Below are positions 1 to 9,222 of a stretch of 12,674 nucleotides of DNA, one piece after another. Positions within the stretch are counted from its first letter, which is position 1. The number at the start of each line of letters is the position of its first letter. The position numbers were made by a program, and so were the translations under genes. The stretch is from Zancudomyces culisetae (Eukaryota; Kickxellomycota; Harpellomycetes; Harpellales; Legeriomycetaceae): assembly GCA_001969505.1 (NCBI GenBank), contig LSSK01001880.1:1-12674 (forward strand). Direction: 5' to 3'. The notes under the pieces were generated by a model that ran no database searches, had not been told where the DNA came from, and worked only from the letters and a program-made list of their open reading frames with translations.

Positions 1-202
1 CACGCCTATTTTGGACAAGATCAAAAAATATATAATAAATAATAAAAACTCGAGAAAATGCCAACATTAAAAGACCAACCTGTCCATTTGAGATATACAC
101 CACAAAACTAGGTGGAAACGGATTTCTGCATCTCTCATTTCGGCAAACAAGGCTATTCGTTGTACACCAGTCTAATTTGAACTCTTCATAATTGGCTCGA
201 GT
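1..202 (-). CDS. Open minus-strand frame running off the left edge, possible exon
   Basis: On the minus strand a frame stays open for 67 codons from 202 to the window edge, starting right after a possible acceptor (CTTAG at about 203-207). It reads ANYEEFKLDWCTTNS near its start and PPSFVVYISNGQVGLLML further on, then becomes F/I/Y-rich over AT-rich DNA that could be intron; an AATAG acceptor-like site lies at the extreme edge. It could be a downstream exon of the possible HUS1-like gene, since S-N-G-x-x-G-L resembles a clamp strand, or part of another gene, or chance. There is no start or stop in view and no firm family match. Confidence 0.22.
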
Positions 203-495
203 CTAAGCATATCAATGAGCTTGTATGGATCATACATATTTCTTGTAGAATATACTGAACTGCATCATGGTCGTTTTCATCAAATTTTATTTTATACTAC
301 ATTTTTTCCAATACTAGGGAAAATAATAATTGCTTTCTAATTCACTCATCATAAACCCCATGGTAAAATAGCACCATTGGAACAGGTGTAAATCGTTTAT
401 AAAAAGGATATATATACTCCGCTGATCACGATATCAACAAACGCCTTACTAACTAACCAACCAACTAGCCACACATGTCTTCCATTTTATGATAA
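203..495. other. Unassigned AT-rich stretch with plus-strand TATA-like site
   Basis: No gene can be supported here. On the plus strand TATAAAAAG at 398-406 is a good TATA match, followed by a C/A-rich stretch and an ATG at 475 that reads only MSSIL before a stop. On the minus strand short open pieces exist (for example around 215-285) but none has matching splice phases to its neighbours. If the minus-strand gene is real, this is intronic or 3' sequence. Confidence 0.3.
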
Positions 496-1328
496 TCAAG
501 CTAAACATTTCAGCCAAACTATTTGTAAAGTAAACACGTTTTCAAGTGAGTATATGACCTGAGCCACTACAATGCTTTTCGACCATTTCTGGAAATATCT
601 TTAATAACTTGTATTTACCAAGTACGGTTTCTTTTTATAGTGCTGGCTCACCTTCTTCAAAGTCATCTTTACAATTACAGCCTACTGGTCTTTGCTCATG
701 CCTCACTTTGTAAACAGAAAGCTGTGACCATCCCGCTTTTTCATTCACCATTAAAAGCCCTTCAGAAAAAGCATCTATAGAAAAAAAATAATGTGAACCA
801 GCAGCCAAAACTGAATTTTTCACAAATGATTTCTCGACCAACCATTTATTTTTATTATTTGCTGTTCTCAACTGTACAAGAAATAATCCTTTATTTTTAG
901 CTTTGTTCCAATGAAATCACTACATTTCACATATTGATGGAGTTTTTCTTGTTTATTTATTTGTTTGCCCCAATTTATATTATATTTTACCATTGATAAA
1001 TTAATTACTGGCAAAATCCTGAGAGCGAACATCCAAAAAAAAATTTAAAATGAGAGAAAAGTTTAGCTATCATTCTGCCTTTTGTATGTTTTTTGGAAAC
1101 GAAATAATAATATTTGATTGTATATTACCGACTTTTAGAATCACAGGCAATAGCAACAGAAACTAGTATTTCACAGCATTTATCAACCCTAACACTATTC
1201 TCGATAATCTCTGAACGAAAAAACATTACCAGCGACGATTGATAAATCACTATTTGGGACACTACCTTTTCAATACCTCTGAAAAATATCGATTCTATAT
1301 TACAAGCTATCACCAAACGAAAAATCAT
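496..1328 (-). pseudogene. Possible HUS1-like checkpoint clamp gene, broken or mis-spliced; exon joins unresolved
   Basis: Three minus-strand segments look coding. Segment A, 1328 down to 1129, starts with ATG and begins MIFRLVIACNIESIFFRGIE; it can end at a GTAATA donor (1128). Segment B, about 871 down to 652, contains LRTANNKNKW, HYFFSIDAF and QLSVYKV and ends at a good GTGAGC donor (651). Segment C, 566 down to 496, joins B in phase across an 85-nt intron ending TTGTAG and reads VAQVIYSLENVFTLQ before a TGA. From memory of the family, the order (M.FR..I start, L..LRTA helix, S.E strand, V.iyL..l..l..iV) resembles HUS1, the PCNA-like subunit of the 9-1-1 DNA-damage clamp. HUS1 is usually about 280-290 aa; what is visible is shorter. 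No canonical splice from A to B keeps the frame, so the gene may be decayed, carry an indel, or use a splice I missed. Coding character is moderate; the family name is weak. Confidence 0.33.
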
Positions 1329-1372
1329 TTACTTTACCCTCCCACCCCTTTCCTCTGAGAAGCGAATAAACA

Positions 1373-2656
1373 ATGGCTAAACCAAAGACTAAAAAGAGCA
1401 GGAGGCCAGCTAGTAAGTTTTAGCAATAATATTTTCATATTTTGAATCCTACCGACCAAATCATCCCTATACAATAACTCGAATTGTTTCACCATTCCAA
1501 CTAAGGAAAGTAGAGAATGTTTCGTTAAATTAAATTCCACGCTTACCAAATAGACACGGCATTTAAACAGCAGAGATTAAGGGCATGGCAGCCGCTGTTA
1601 ACGCCCCGCTCAGTTATCCCAATGTTTTTTGCGTTCGCCATGATCTTTGGCCCAATTGGCGGAATTCTCTACTATTTCTCCTCTAGAGTTTTTGAAATGA
1701 CATTTAACTATACAAACTGCAAATCAACCGGCATCGACTATAGTCCATTCAAATTGGAAGACTATCAAATCAAAGTTAAGGGTGCATCGCCACAGGCATC
1801 CTCTGTCCCACAAATGAAATACAATCCCGAAACGAATTTGTGTACAATTCAGTTTCAGCTCCCCACTGCTCTGAAACCCCCGATCCTGATGTATTATAAA
1901 CTCAACAATTTTTATCAAAACAACCGCATGTACGCCAAAAGTTATAACACGGACCAACTCAAAGGAGAGGCATTAACCATTTCCCAACTTGCTGGTGGTG
2001 ACTGTGAGCCTCTCGCCTCTAGAACAATTAACAATCAAACAAAGCCAATCTACCCCTGCGGATTGATTGCAAACTCGCTTTTTAACGATACGTTTTCCAG
2101 TCCGATTCTGACCAATCCCAAAGGACAAGATTCTTCGGCAGAATATAAAATGTCCTCAACAGGGATCACTTGGAGTTATGACAAGGATAGATATGGCAAA
2201 ACATCTTACAAAAACACCGATGTATTCCCACCACCGTTCTGGGATGCCAGATACCCCAACGGATATAATAGCACAAATTCCATTCCAGACCTAAGCCAGG
2301 ACGAAAACTTTATGGTGTGGATGCGTCCTGCAGCCTTTCCTTCGTTCCTGAAGCTCTACTCGCGAAACGACGTTGATACAATGGAGACTGGTGTCTATCA
2401 AATAAATATCGAAATGAATTTCGATACCATTCCCATCAAGGCTGAAAAATTCCTTGTTTTATCCTCTAGCAATTTCCTTGGCGGTAGAAATCCGAACCTT
2501 GGTATTACCTATTTTGCGTTTTCTGGCATATGTATTTTGCTGGGTATTTTGTTTATTGTTAGGCACCTTTACCGGCCAAGAAGACTTGGCGATCACTCGT
2601 ACTTGTCGTGGAATCAGCAAATCCAGTCTGGCCTTGTCAACAACATTGTTTCTTGA
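1373..2656 (+). CDS. CDC50: CDC50/LEM3-family protein, beta subunit of P4-ATPase phospholipid flippase
   Basis: Two exons, 1373-1412 and 1554-2656, joined across a 141-nt GTAAGT...AATAG intron (1413-1553), give 380 aa; the yeast and human relatives are about 360-415. CDC50 proteins partner P4-ATPases, are needed for their ER exit, and support phospholipid flipping in Golgi, endosome and plasma membranes. Seen: a basic cytosolic N-terminus (MAKPKTKKSRRPA), the family hallmark NTAFKQQRLRAWQP at 14-27, a first membrane segment at about 37-57, and a second at about 330-353. Between them is a lumenal domain with four cysteines (69, 110, 164, 182), N-glycosylation sequons at 65, 174, 191 and 252, PCGLIANS (181-188), ENFMVWMR (264-271) and FLGGRNPNLG (321-330). 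The tail has LGDHSYLSWN. The hallmark spans the exon junction in frame, which fixes the start and the intron. The gene looks intact. CDC50, LEM3 and CRF1 paralogues cannot be separated here. Confidence 0.95.
1413..1553 (+). other. CDC50 intron 1, phase 1, GT-AG
   Basis: The donor is GTAAGT and the acceptor CCAAATAG. A possible branch sequence CCAACTAAG lies near 1497-1505. Splicing joins a single A to AC to make the Asn of the NTAFKQQR motif, which is strong internal support. The coding frame before the ATG at 1622 is open only through this splice. Confidence 0.9.
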
Positions 2657-3445
2657 GCATTTATTTAGATTTTACTTAATTTAGTTTAGTTTTGTTTCGT
2701 TCTACTTTATTTTATTTTGCAATAATTTTGTAGTATCTTCAAGATATTATGCTTTGTATGTCTATATCACTTTAATCAATAGTCCTATTACATGTTCACG
2801 GCTTGCAACACTAGCACTGTTGAGTTTTTGAAGAAGATTTTTGCCCTCTACCTCTCTCAATGATAACTGCAATACTCTGATGCTAATTTTGGGTAAAACT
2901 GTAACCAGTTTAGTTTTTTTTATTTTTCCTGGAACTAGTGCTTAGTAATTTACATGTGTGTGCTTATGAATAAAACTCCGCAGCACTGCTACTAATTCTA
3001 TATACGCTACATTTTATTTTTTTATTTTCTGAAATTGTGTGTTTACTAATTTGGTGTTTTGGTTTGAGATGTGATAGCTGCGGAATTCATCAATAATGTT
3101 TCTCTATCTTCATCTCTATAATTAGTGCATTTGGGTTTTCCAGTAAGTAAAGCGGGAGAAGTACATCCATGCATCACTTGGTACTGTCGGCTCTATTACT
3201 TAATCCATGCAATTTTTTATACACATTAAGCAACGAGACATACTACCCTGTATGGTATGTTTTCTTTATGTTTCTTTGCTGCGCTGCTTTATGGTTGATA
3301 AAATGCAATAGTTTTGGTGCAATAAACATGTAGGTGCAAAGATATTTATAGGCGAGTAAACGAGTTTGATAAATATCACAACATTTCAGAATAATAACAG
3401 GTGGTTATACAAACATTATATCCAATACTCGACAACTTTATCAAA
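2657..3445. other. Intergenic: CDC50 3' region and upstream region of the ankyrin-like gene
   Basis: No gene is seen. AATAAA at 2969-2974 is a candidate poly(A) signal for CDC50, about 315 nt past its stop. A short imperfect hairpin (ACATAC...GTATGT) lies near 3238-3260. A TATA-like TATTTATAG at about 3343-3351 is about 95 nt upstream of the next ATG. Confidence 0.5.
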
Positions 3446-5482
3446 ATGGACCCACAATATCAATATGGTACAATCAATGACATACTTGAACGAATTCCAA
3501 TTGATTGTCTATCTGCTATATACATGTTAGCAGAAAACCAAAACGTTAAAATGGTATCAAAAGCTTTTTATTGTGCCTCAAAACCCTGTTTTGATGTCTC
3601 ATCTTATATTCTCAACAAATTCACTGGTAGTGATGTTATTTGTGATATTATGCGCTCACGGCTGCCATTTTATACCAATATGCTGCGAGATCAAAACGTG
3701 TGTATTTCCTTGATAGCAAAAAGTAAAAAAAACAACTATAACACAATATTTGATCTAAGTTTAAAATACAGTTTTGAACAAGTTATGGAAGGATTAATTG
3801 GAATGTGTGTGGTTGAATGCACTACCAATGGACAAAAAGAAAGAGCCTACTACTGCAAATTTGCCGACAAAGTTGTAAATATTGGCTCTTTTGGATGGAC
3901 TAACCATGCTTACCAAACAATAGAATTGGAAGGGCGCACAATAGAGCTGAAAAGACCTCAGGGAAACTATGAATACCAATTGCGTGATCAGATATCTAGG
4001 TGGCGCATACATAATAACCAACATGTAAAAGATTATAGTGAGATCTATAGCTTGAACTGTTTGCTGCTAAAACTAAAAGATAAAAAGGTATCTGTTGCTC
4101 TGGATAGTGGGTTTGTGTTTGAATCAAAGTTGATGAACCTGAGTGTATATATATACCTAATAGAGGTTATTATATCATTTGCTGCACTAAAAGGTCATAT
4201 AGACATTATACACATGACTATTGAGAGTGGCATCAATATTTCGCAAGCTTATTTAGATGAATACAGACATACCACGCGTGTTCATTCTAAACTCAGAGAC
4301 TATCTGACAAACATTCTGAATGGTACGCTACATATCGATATTTTCAAATCTACACAGCCAAAAAAAAAAACTCTCAGAAAGGGTACCACCATTCAGAAGT
4401 CAGTTCAAACCTCATCCGCATCCATCCTGCCCTCTACAGTACCTCTAAAAAATTTTACCATCCTATTCACCATAGGATGCCTAGGTTTCAAACAAAAAAA
4501 AGTATTCAACTACATACTCAAACGAGATCTCCATGAGGTTGAAGCTGCGTTTCTATTATTCCACACTATTTCACTAGGAACTTGGGGCCATGTAAATGAA
4601 GTAATAACCCGGAAAAACATTGACATTACCAAAATAAATGATTTAACAATCGATATCTGTGCTCGATCTATCAGTTGTAAAAGAACAGGAATAATCAACA
4701 TTGTTCAAACACTCATTAATCATGGTTTAAGTTTAGAAAAGTATGGGTATAGGCTTTTGGTTTCAGCTGTATCAAGGAATGCGTATGCTCTTATCGATTA
4801 TTTGACGAGAAATAATATAGATAGTAGCTATTTTCTAGGAAGACCCAAATCCAGGTGCCTACCAAAAATAAAGCCTGAATGCGTACCCAAAATCAATATT
4901 AAGCTGCTCGAAGAAAACGGACTCGATACTTCAGTATTTTTTAATCATACAAATACAAGAATGCTTTTGTATCTGCTCGATCTCGGTGTAAACCCCGCCG
5001 CCAAGAACTATAATTTAATAAGATATTTTATATGGAGAGGCAGTTATAAAGTGTTGTCCCATATTTTTAACTACGAAATCCAAGTAAAGAAAATCCCCCC
5101 ATCCGTTAACATACTTGGAATGTCTGAGAGTTGTTGCAAAAACAAAAGCAAAATGATAATGTTTCTGATAAATTTGGGAATCGATCCGTCTTCTTGTAAC
5201 AACTGGGCTTTGAAGTATGCCTGTAAGGAAGGGGATTATGAGTTGGCTAGGTTTTTGGTTTCAAAGGGCGTAAAAATCAAAAAAACCCAGAATAATGGTA
5301 TTCAGGATCTGTGCGAAAATAGTGTTTGGAACGGTAAAATTTTTCGATTTTTGGTAAAAAATGGGGCTAGCGAGGACTCGCACAAGAAACTTGCACTAAA
5401 AAGGATTAGTGAAGAAAACGACACTGATTCTATAAAGTTTGTTGAAAACATAAAAAAGAAAAGGGCCAAAACGTGTAAATAG
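3446..5482 (+). CDS. F-box-like and ankyrin-like repeat protein, intronless
   Basis: A single uninterrupted exon encodes 678 aa. The start is the ATG at 3446 (AAAATGG, A at -3 and G at +4); the frame is open further upstream, but only from a GTG at 3401, which a eukaryote would not use. Residues about 12-46 (ILERIPIDCLSAIYML, then VKMVSKAFYCAS) fit the F-box pattern I-P-x-x-x-L-x-x-I ... V-S-K-x-F. If real, this would bind Skp1 in an SCF ubiquitin ligase. Degenerate ankyrin-like units follow, clearest at about 243-264 (AALKGHIDIIHMTIESGINI), 415-432, 503-518, 569-582, 586-612 (ALKYACKEGDYELARFLVSKG) and 629-642. A basic Ser/Thr linker lies at about 301-330 and the C-terminus is Lys-rich. The inferred role is a substrate adaptor; the substrate is unknown. 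Such F-box/ankyrin proteins form large families in some fungi, protists and large DNA viruses, so a lineage-specific or transferred origin is possible but untested. Confidence 0.82.
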   Translation: MDPQYQYGTINDILERIPIDCLSAIYMLAENQNVKMVSKAFYCASKPCFDVSSYILNKFTGSDVICDIMRSRLPFYTNMLRDQNVCISLIAKSKKNNYNTIFDLSLKYSFEQVMEGLIGMCVVECTTNGQKERAYYCKFADKVVNIGSFGWTNHAYQTIELEGRTIELKRPQGNYEYQLRDQISRWRIHNNQHVKDYSEIYSLNCLLLKLKDKKVSVALDSGFVFESKLMNLSVYIYLIEVIISFAALKGHIDIIHMTIESGINISQAYLDEYRHTTRVHSKLRDYLTNILNGTLHIDIFKSTQPKKKTLRKGTTIQKSVQTSSASILPSTVPLKNFTILFTIGCLGFKQKKVFNYILKRDLHEVEAAFLLFHTISLGTWGHVNEVITRKNIDITKINDLTIDICARSISCKRTGIINIVQTLINHGLSLEKYGYRLLVSAVSRNAYALIDYLTRNNIDSSYFLGRPKSRCLPKIKPECVPKINIKLLEENGLDTSVFFNHTNTRMLLYLLDLGVNPAAKNYNLIRYFIWRGSYKVLSHIFNYEIQVKKIPPSVNILGMSESCCKNKSKMIMFLINLGIDPSSCNNWALKYACKEGDYELARFLVSKGVKIKKTQNNGIQDLCENSVWNGKIFRFLVKNGASEDSHKKLALKRISEENDTDSIKFVENIKKKRAKTCK

Positions 5483-6247
5483 TCACAACAACAACTTGGT
5501 TTACGTGGATGGTTGAGTGGCCAGTAATGTATGCTATGTTGTATTGTGGCAAAACGTGAATATGTTTTCGTTTCTAGGCAAATCTACTGTTTGAAGATTG
5601 CAAGGTGTCACAATGGTACTGTATTAACATTAATCTGTATTTCAAAGTTAGTGCTGTTTAGCAAAAGGCATAGAGATACTAACAAAAAATATATGAAAAG
5701 AAAATAATCTCAGATTGCCTGTTTTAGTTTTTTTCAGCATTGTTTGTTTGAAACCATAGCCGCATAATAGATTACAAACAAAGTCTAGGGAAAAGATACA
5801 AAATTTACAGAGATGGACGGAACGACGAATTTTTTGAAATCAATTTTTTATTCAAGATGGTTTGATGTTCTTGGCAAAATCGTTCTAAATCAGCTAACCT
5901 TTTTTTTCTATATTTCCACCTGACCAATAATATACAAATTATCTAAAAAAAATACATGAAGAAAAAGCAGAACAGAAAATAAACAGAAATAACAAAAAAA
6001 AAAGGCAAGAAATCACACTTATATTGATTATCGCTAAAACAAATACCATCATGAGTTTTCCGCTCAATGCTGATTTTTTGCTTGAGTGCTAGTATATTTC
6101 CAATTTTTGTTTCTGGTACTTGAGGCAAGATAATATTCCCAGAAGTGTTTGGGGTAGTGAGTCGGCATCACCACTTACCCATCCACTCCATAGGATAACC
6201 CATTGTGCAACTTTGCGGCCGAATGTGTGGATAATGACTAACGCTGT
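5483..6247. other. AT-rich intergenic region, no gene seen
   Basis: The region holds A- and T-runs and no coding-like frame. A minus-strand open frame (5943-6128) is K/F-rich low complexity over poly-A and poly-T runs and is not supported. From about 6150 the composition becomes more GC-rich, with GCGGCCG near 6216-6222, which together with the TATA palindrome at 6248 resembles a promoter. Confidence 0.5.
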
Positions 6248-6266
6248 ATTCCTATAAAATAGGAAT
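6248..6266 (+). promoter_or_regulatory. TATA-like box inside a perfect 8-bp palindrome
   Basis: ATTCCTAT (6248-6255), a three-base AAA spacer and ATAGGAAT (6259-6266) form a perfect inverted repeat whose centre contains TATAAAATAG (6253-6262). It sits about 95 nt upstream of the ATG at 6349 and just downstream of a GC-richer patch. It is a plausible core promoter for the relic that follows; function is inferred only. Confidence 0.35.
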
Positions 6267-6348
6267 TTGATACCTGTTATGGCCCACAGACTTTTTCTTC
6301 GGCATAAAAAAGCAAGGTAGCCAAATAAACACCTTTATTCGGTCGAGG

Positions 6349-6624
6349 ATGTTTCAGAAATATCGAAGGTCCTCGGATGTGCCATATATCCCCTCCATCT
6401 CCTTATTCGACTTCATCTTCGAAAATGAGTTCTGGATAGTCACGCTCACAAAAGACACTTCTCATATTTTTTTATACCTAACTTGGGGGTGTTGTCGCAA
6501 CGGGTCAGATTATTATCCGCTCGTGGTGCAGAACAGGATGGTGTGTTCTATAATCGAAGTTCAGATCCGGTGTATCTGTATTATTTATTTCAGCTGGTGT
6601 CTTTTGAGTGTTAGTTTGAATTAA
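6349..6624 (+). pseudogene. Short ORF, possible relic of the start of an adenylate-forming (4-coumarate:CoA ligase-like) enzyme
   Basis: The frame has an ATG in an A-at-minus-3 context and 91 codons. The first 27 residues (RRSSDVPYIPSISLFDFIFE within them) resemble the opening of fungal acyl-CoA/4-coumarate:CoA ligases, which run roughly S-x-x-P-x-I-P-x-x-S-L-x-D-F-x-F-E. After residue about 27 the resemblance stops, and no AMP-binding motif follows in any frame nearby. It is either a truncated pseudogene, a first exon with distant partners, or a chance ORF. The family guess rests on about 20 residues and is weak. Confidence 0.22.
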
Positions 6625-7716
6625 TAGCATTAGAGAAAAAAGGCAGTCAAGCAGTTCATGTTGATATTTGAAGTCGTCGTCTTTGTAGGTATTTATATAT
6701 TTGGCGATTTCAATTTTCAAGCAAAGATGGTTCGGTTTGGTATAGACAAAATGACGCAAATGAAAGCTAACACAAATGACTAGTCGATCATTGGGCATTT
6801 ACAAGTATTTATTACGAGAGGGAGCTTCGGGATGGATTTTTTATGCATTTTTTCCTTTTATTTCATTACGTTATTTTATTTTAGATTTATTTGATGAAGT
6901 CATTCAGGGAAGGGGGGAGGTGATGGATTTTGAGCAAAAATGGAATTATTGAGAAAAGGTATCAGCTGCAACAAATAAACTCTGCTGAAAAAATAAAAAT
7001 GATGCTACTTTGTTTTGTTGGAAGAATCGCCAAACCTTATTTTTCACCAAAGTAATCGAGCTGGACCTTGAATTAAAAATGCTCCATAGTGGTAATGATG
7101 CTAAGTAACTTGTAAATTGATTGTGGCATTTGTGAATGGCAATATGAATTTGTGCTCATTTTTAGCGTTTGAGAGGTGCGATCCTCTTGGTTGTTGTTTT
7201 CTGTAAATTGTGAAGCAGTTCATTCTTAATTGATAATTAGTACATATTACTTTGGCATGTTTGTTATCATGGCATCTTGTGAACAATTGTAACAAAAGAG
7301 TGGCATTCAATTTACCTAACTTGGATATTGATATCCGCAGTACTTGTGATAGACAGGACAGCCTAGATTGTTTTAGTTTGTATTAAAAGCAAGATAGGGG
7401 TATCCAAAGAGAAACCTGCATCTTGAATTTTTTTCAGTTACAGTTTACCCAACAATAATAATAGGTATAGTTTGCATCTGGACTTACCAAAAGAAATTTA
7501 AATATCTACACAAATGTGAGAAAAGTGGAAAAGTGGCACAATGCAGTAAGCTAGAGTAACTTGAATTCACAAAAATACTATTCTATCTAAAGACAAAACA
7601 ATAAAATACACATTTGCTGCGTATCTTTTTCAAATGTGATCGTTGGTTAGGTATTCAAAAATAGACGTGATGAAAAGTAATATTTCCCATTCCTATTATC
7701 AAATTTCTGATAATAA
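6625..7716. other. Intergenic region without a supportable gene
   Basis: Both strands were read. The longest frames (minus 6505-6798 and 7101-7310) have no recognisable motif or spliced partner. A short dyad AGAGG TGCGAT CCTCT lies at about 7170-7185. Nothing else is claimed. Confidence 0.4.
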
Positions 7717-7959
7717 AATGTTGCGCGATTCTGTTTGAAAGCATTATCACCAATTATATCCGCAATATTCGCAAACTTTACTGGCATAGAAAAAAGGTTC
7801 GCAAAACTACAAAAGCCTTCAAACAGTCACAATGTAGTGTGGTTGGGGCTGGTAGCAGTCACTATGATAACTGTTTTTCTTATCTTGCTGTTGTGTGAAC
7901 CACTTGTTCGTTGGGTGTGTGTATGTTGGTTTCAGATAAGAAAAAAAAACACACGGTAG
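7717..7959 (+). pseudogene. Orphan membrane-protein-like open frame without an ATG start
   Basis: A frame is open from 7717 to a TAG at 7957-7959 and encodes about 80 residues. It contains a convincing membrane helix at about residues 40-60 (VVWLGLVAVTMITVFLILLL), followed by a Trp/Cys/Val-rich stretch and a basic RKKN tail, like the end of a single-pass or multi-pass protein. No ATG precedes the helix in frame: TAA closes the frame just upstream, and a nearby ATG (7718) is in another frame and stops after six codons. It may be a last exon with unseen upstream exons, a decayed fragment, or chance. A perfect hairpin starts 25 nt downstream. Confidence 0.2.
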
Positions 7960-7983
7960 AACAACCCTGCGACAGATCCAAGC

Positions 7984-8011
7984 ATCATGAAATTAATCAC
8001 AATTTCATGAT
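7984..8011. repeat. Perfect 11-bp inverted repeat (hairpin), 6-nt loop
   Basis: ATCATGAAATT (7984-7994), loop AATCAC (7995-8000) and AATTTCATGAT (8001-8011) are exact reverse complements. It is AT-rich but longer than the other dyads I noticed in the window. It follows the orphan membrane-like frame. Function is unknown: it could be an RNA 3'-end structure, a protein-binding dyad or a mobile-element remnant. Confidence 0.7.
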
Positions 8012-9222
8012 CATCAAGAAGGCAAAGCTTGCATTCAAACTCAACACGATAGTTGTCATTTTTTCTATTCATAACAAGGAGGTGCAATGACCTTCTGGCT
8101 TTTATTATAAATATTATTTTATTTTTGCAAAGGAAATGAGATGAACAAAGCGAGCCATGTGAATTCTAAACAGAGTAACAAAGATGCAGTTGATTGATAA
8201 TTTTAAAAGATCATCAGATGGTGAGGCTTGGAATTGTTTCGCACATCTTGCAATCTATTCAAATATAAAAGTGGACCAAGTAAACATAACATGATTACAA
8301 CTGCTCACTGATTTAGATATAATATTACATTATTTTTACCATTTTAGTTACCGATTAAATTGATTTTCAGGTGGCATGATGTTTTTAGTAATTATCTTTA
8401 GCGTTATGGGCTGATTATCTCGGACATGCTAAAGATGATGTCATTGATTTATCCATAAAGCACGAATAGAGATCAACCTTCATAATTTATAAATTATTTT
8501 ACAACAAATGGCTTACAGATTAATACTGATGGTGCCATATTTATTCATCATCGCAGATCTACTCTATAGTGCATAGCACTTGAAAAACAATCAGTTTAGC
8601 TCCAATACAGTCAAATAAATGCAAGTGAAGCTGTCAGAAATAAGCAACATGTACCAGAAATGTATACCTTTTACCTTATTACTCTACCCCGATCACATTG
8701 TAGTGCATATATGGTGCCTAAATAGGTAATGATAAAATCGGCGGCGAATATATCTCCTGGAAAACTATATGAAAAAGATAATTGCGCTAAAAATAACAAA
8801 AATTGAACCCCAATAGGCTCACTTGGGCTAAATACTTGAATCTCCGTTCTTGGTATAAGCATATTCACAGAGAAACAGAATATATGAAAAAGATAATGTC
8901 ACTGCTATTTCTGCTTCACCAAACTACAGAGTAGCTGGGTGGGAAATCCGGTTTCAAAGTCGTGTGACTGGTTTTAGCAGTCTTGATGGGTGTTTCACAT
9001 AATGTAAATCCAAGCAGTAAAAAGCGTGCATAAAACATCCGGTTGTAATGGAAAAAAAGTTTTGTGACCACAGTTGGCCTCGGGAAGTAACAATGGTTTA
9101 TGATATGTGATGGTCGCAAATTGCACCAACAGAGAGATACATGTGCAAAACACCTTATCCATAAGTAGAATACAAATGATTTCAGATATTCACAAAGCAC
9201 TCAAACCGCAGGAATATTTTAT
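8012..9222. other. Intergenic region, no gene seen; one 17-bp direct repeat
   Basis: No coding frame is supportable. TATATGAAAAAGATAAT occurs twice, at 8766-8782 and 8881-8897. The minus-strand frames at 8671-8868 and 8916-9200 have no motif and no spliced partners. Confidence 0.4.

Noticed and set aside
398-724. A plus-strand small gene: TATAAAAAG, ATG at 475 or 489, and an intron ending TTTTTATAG at 640
   Set aside because: The first ATG gives five codons, and the second needs a weak donor to make a 40-aa hydrophobic product. The minus-strand reading of the same DNA looks more coding, although neither is proven.
1622-2656. CDC50 starting at the ATG at 1622
   Set aside because: This would lose the conserved NTAFKQQRLRAWQP segment, which is recovered in frame by splicing from the ATG at 1373.
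3401-3445. Upstream extension of the ankyrin-like frame to a GTG at 3401
   Set aside because: GTG is not a normal eukaryotic start. The ATG at 3446 has a good context and begins the protein cleanly.
4459-4479. An 8-bp perfect inverted repeat inside the ankyrin-like gene
   Set aside because: It lies in coding sequence that explains the bases; short dyads of this size are expected by chance.
6505-6798. Minus-strand ORF of 97 codons
   Set aside because: It has no recognisable motif and no spliced partner, and overlaps the end of the plus-strand relic. Length alone is not enough in this composition.
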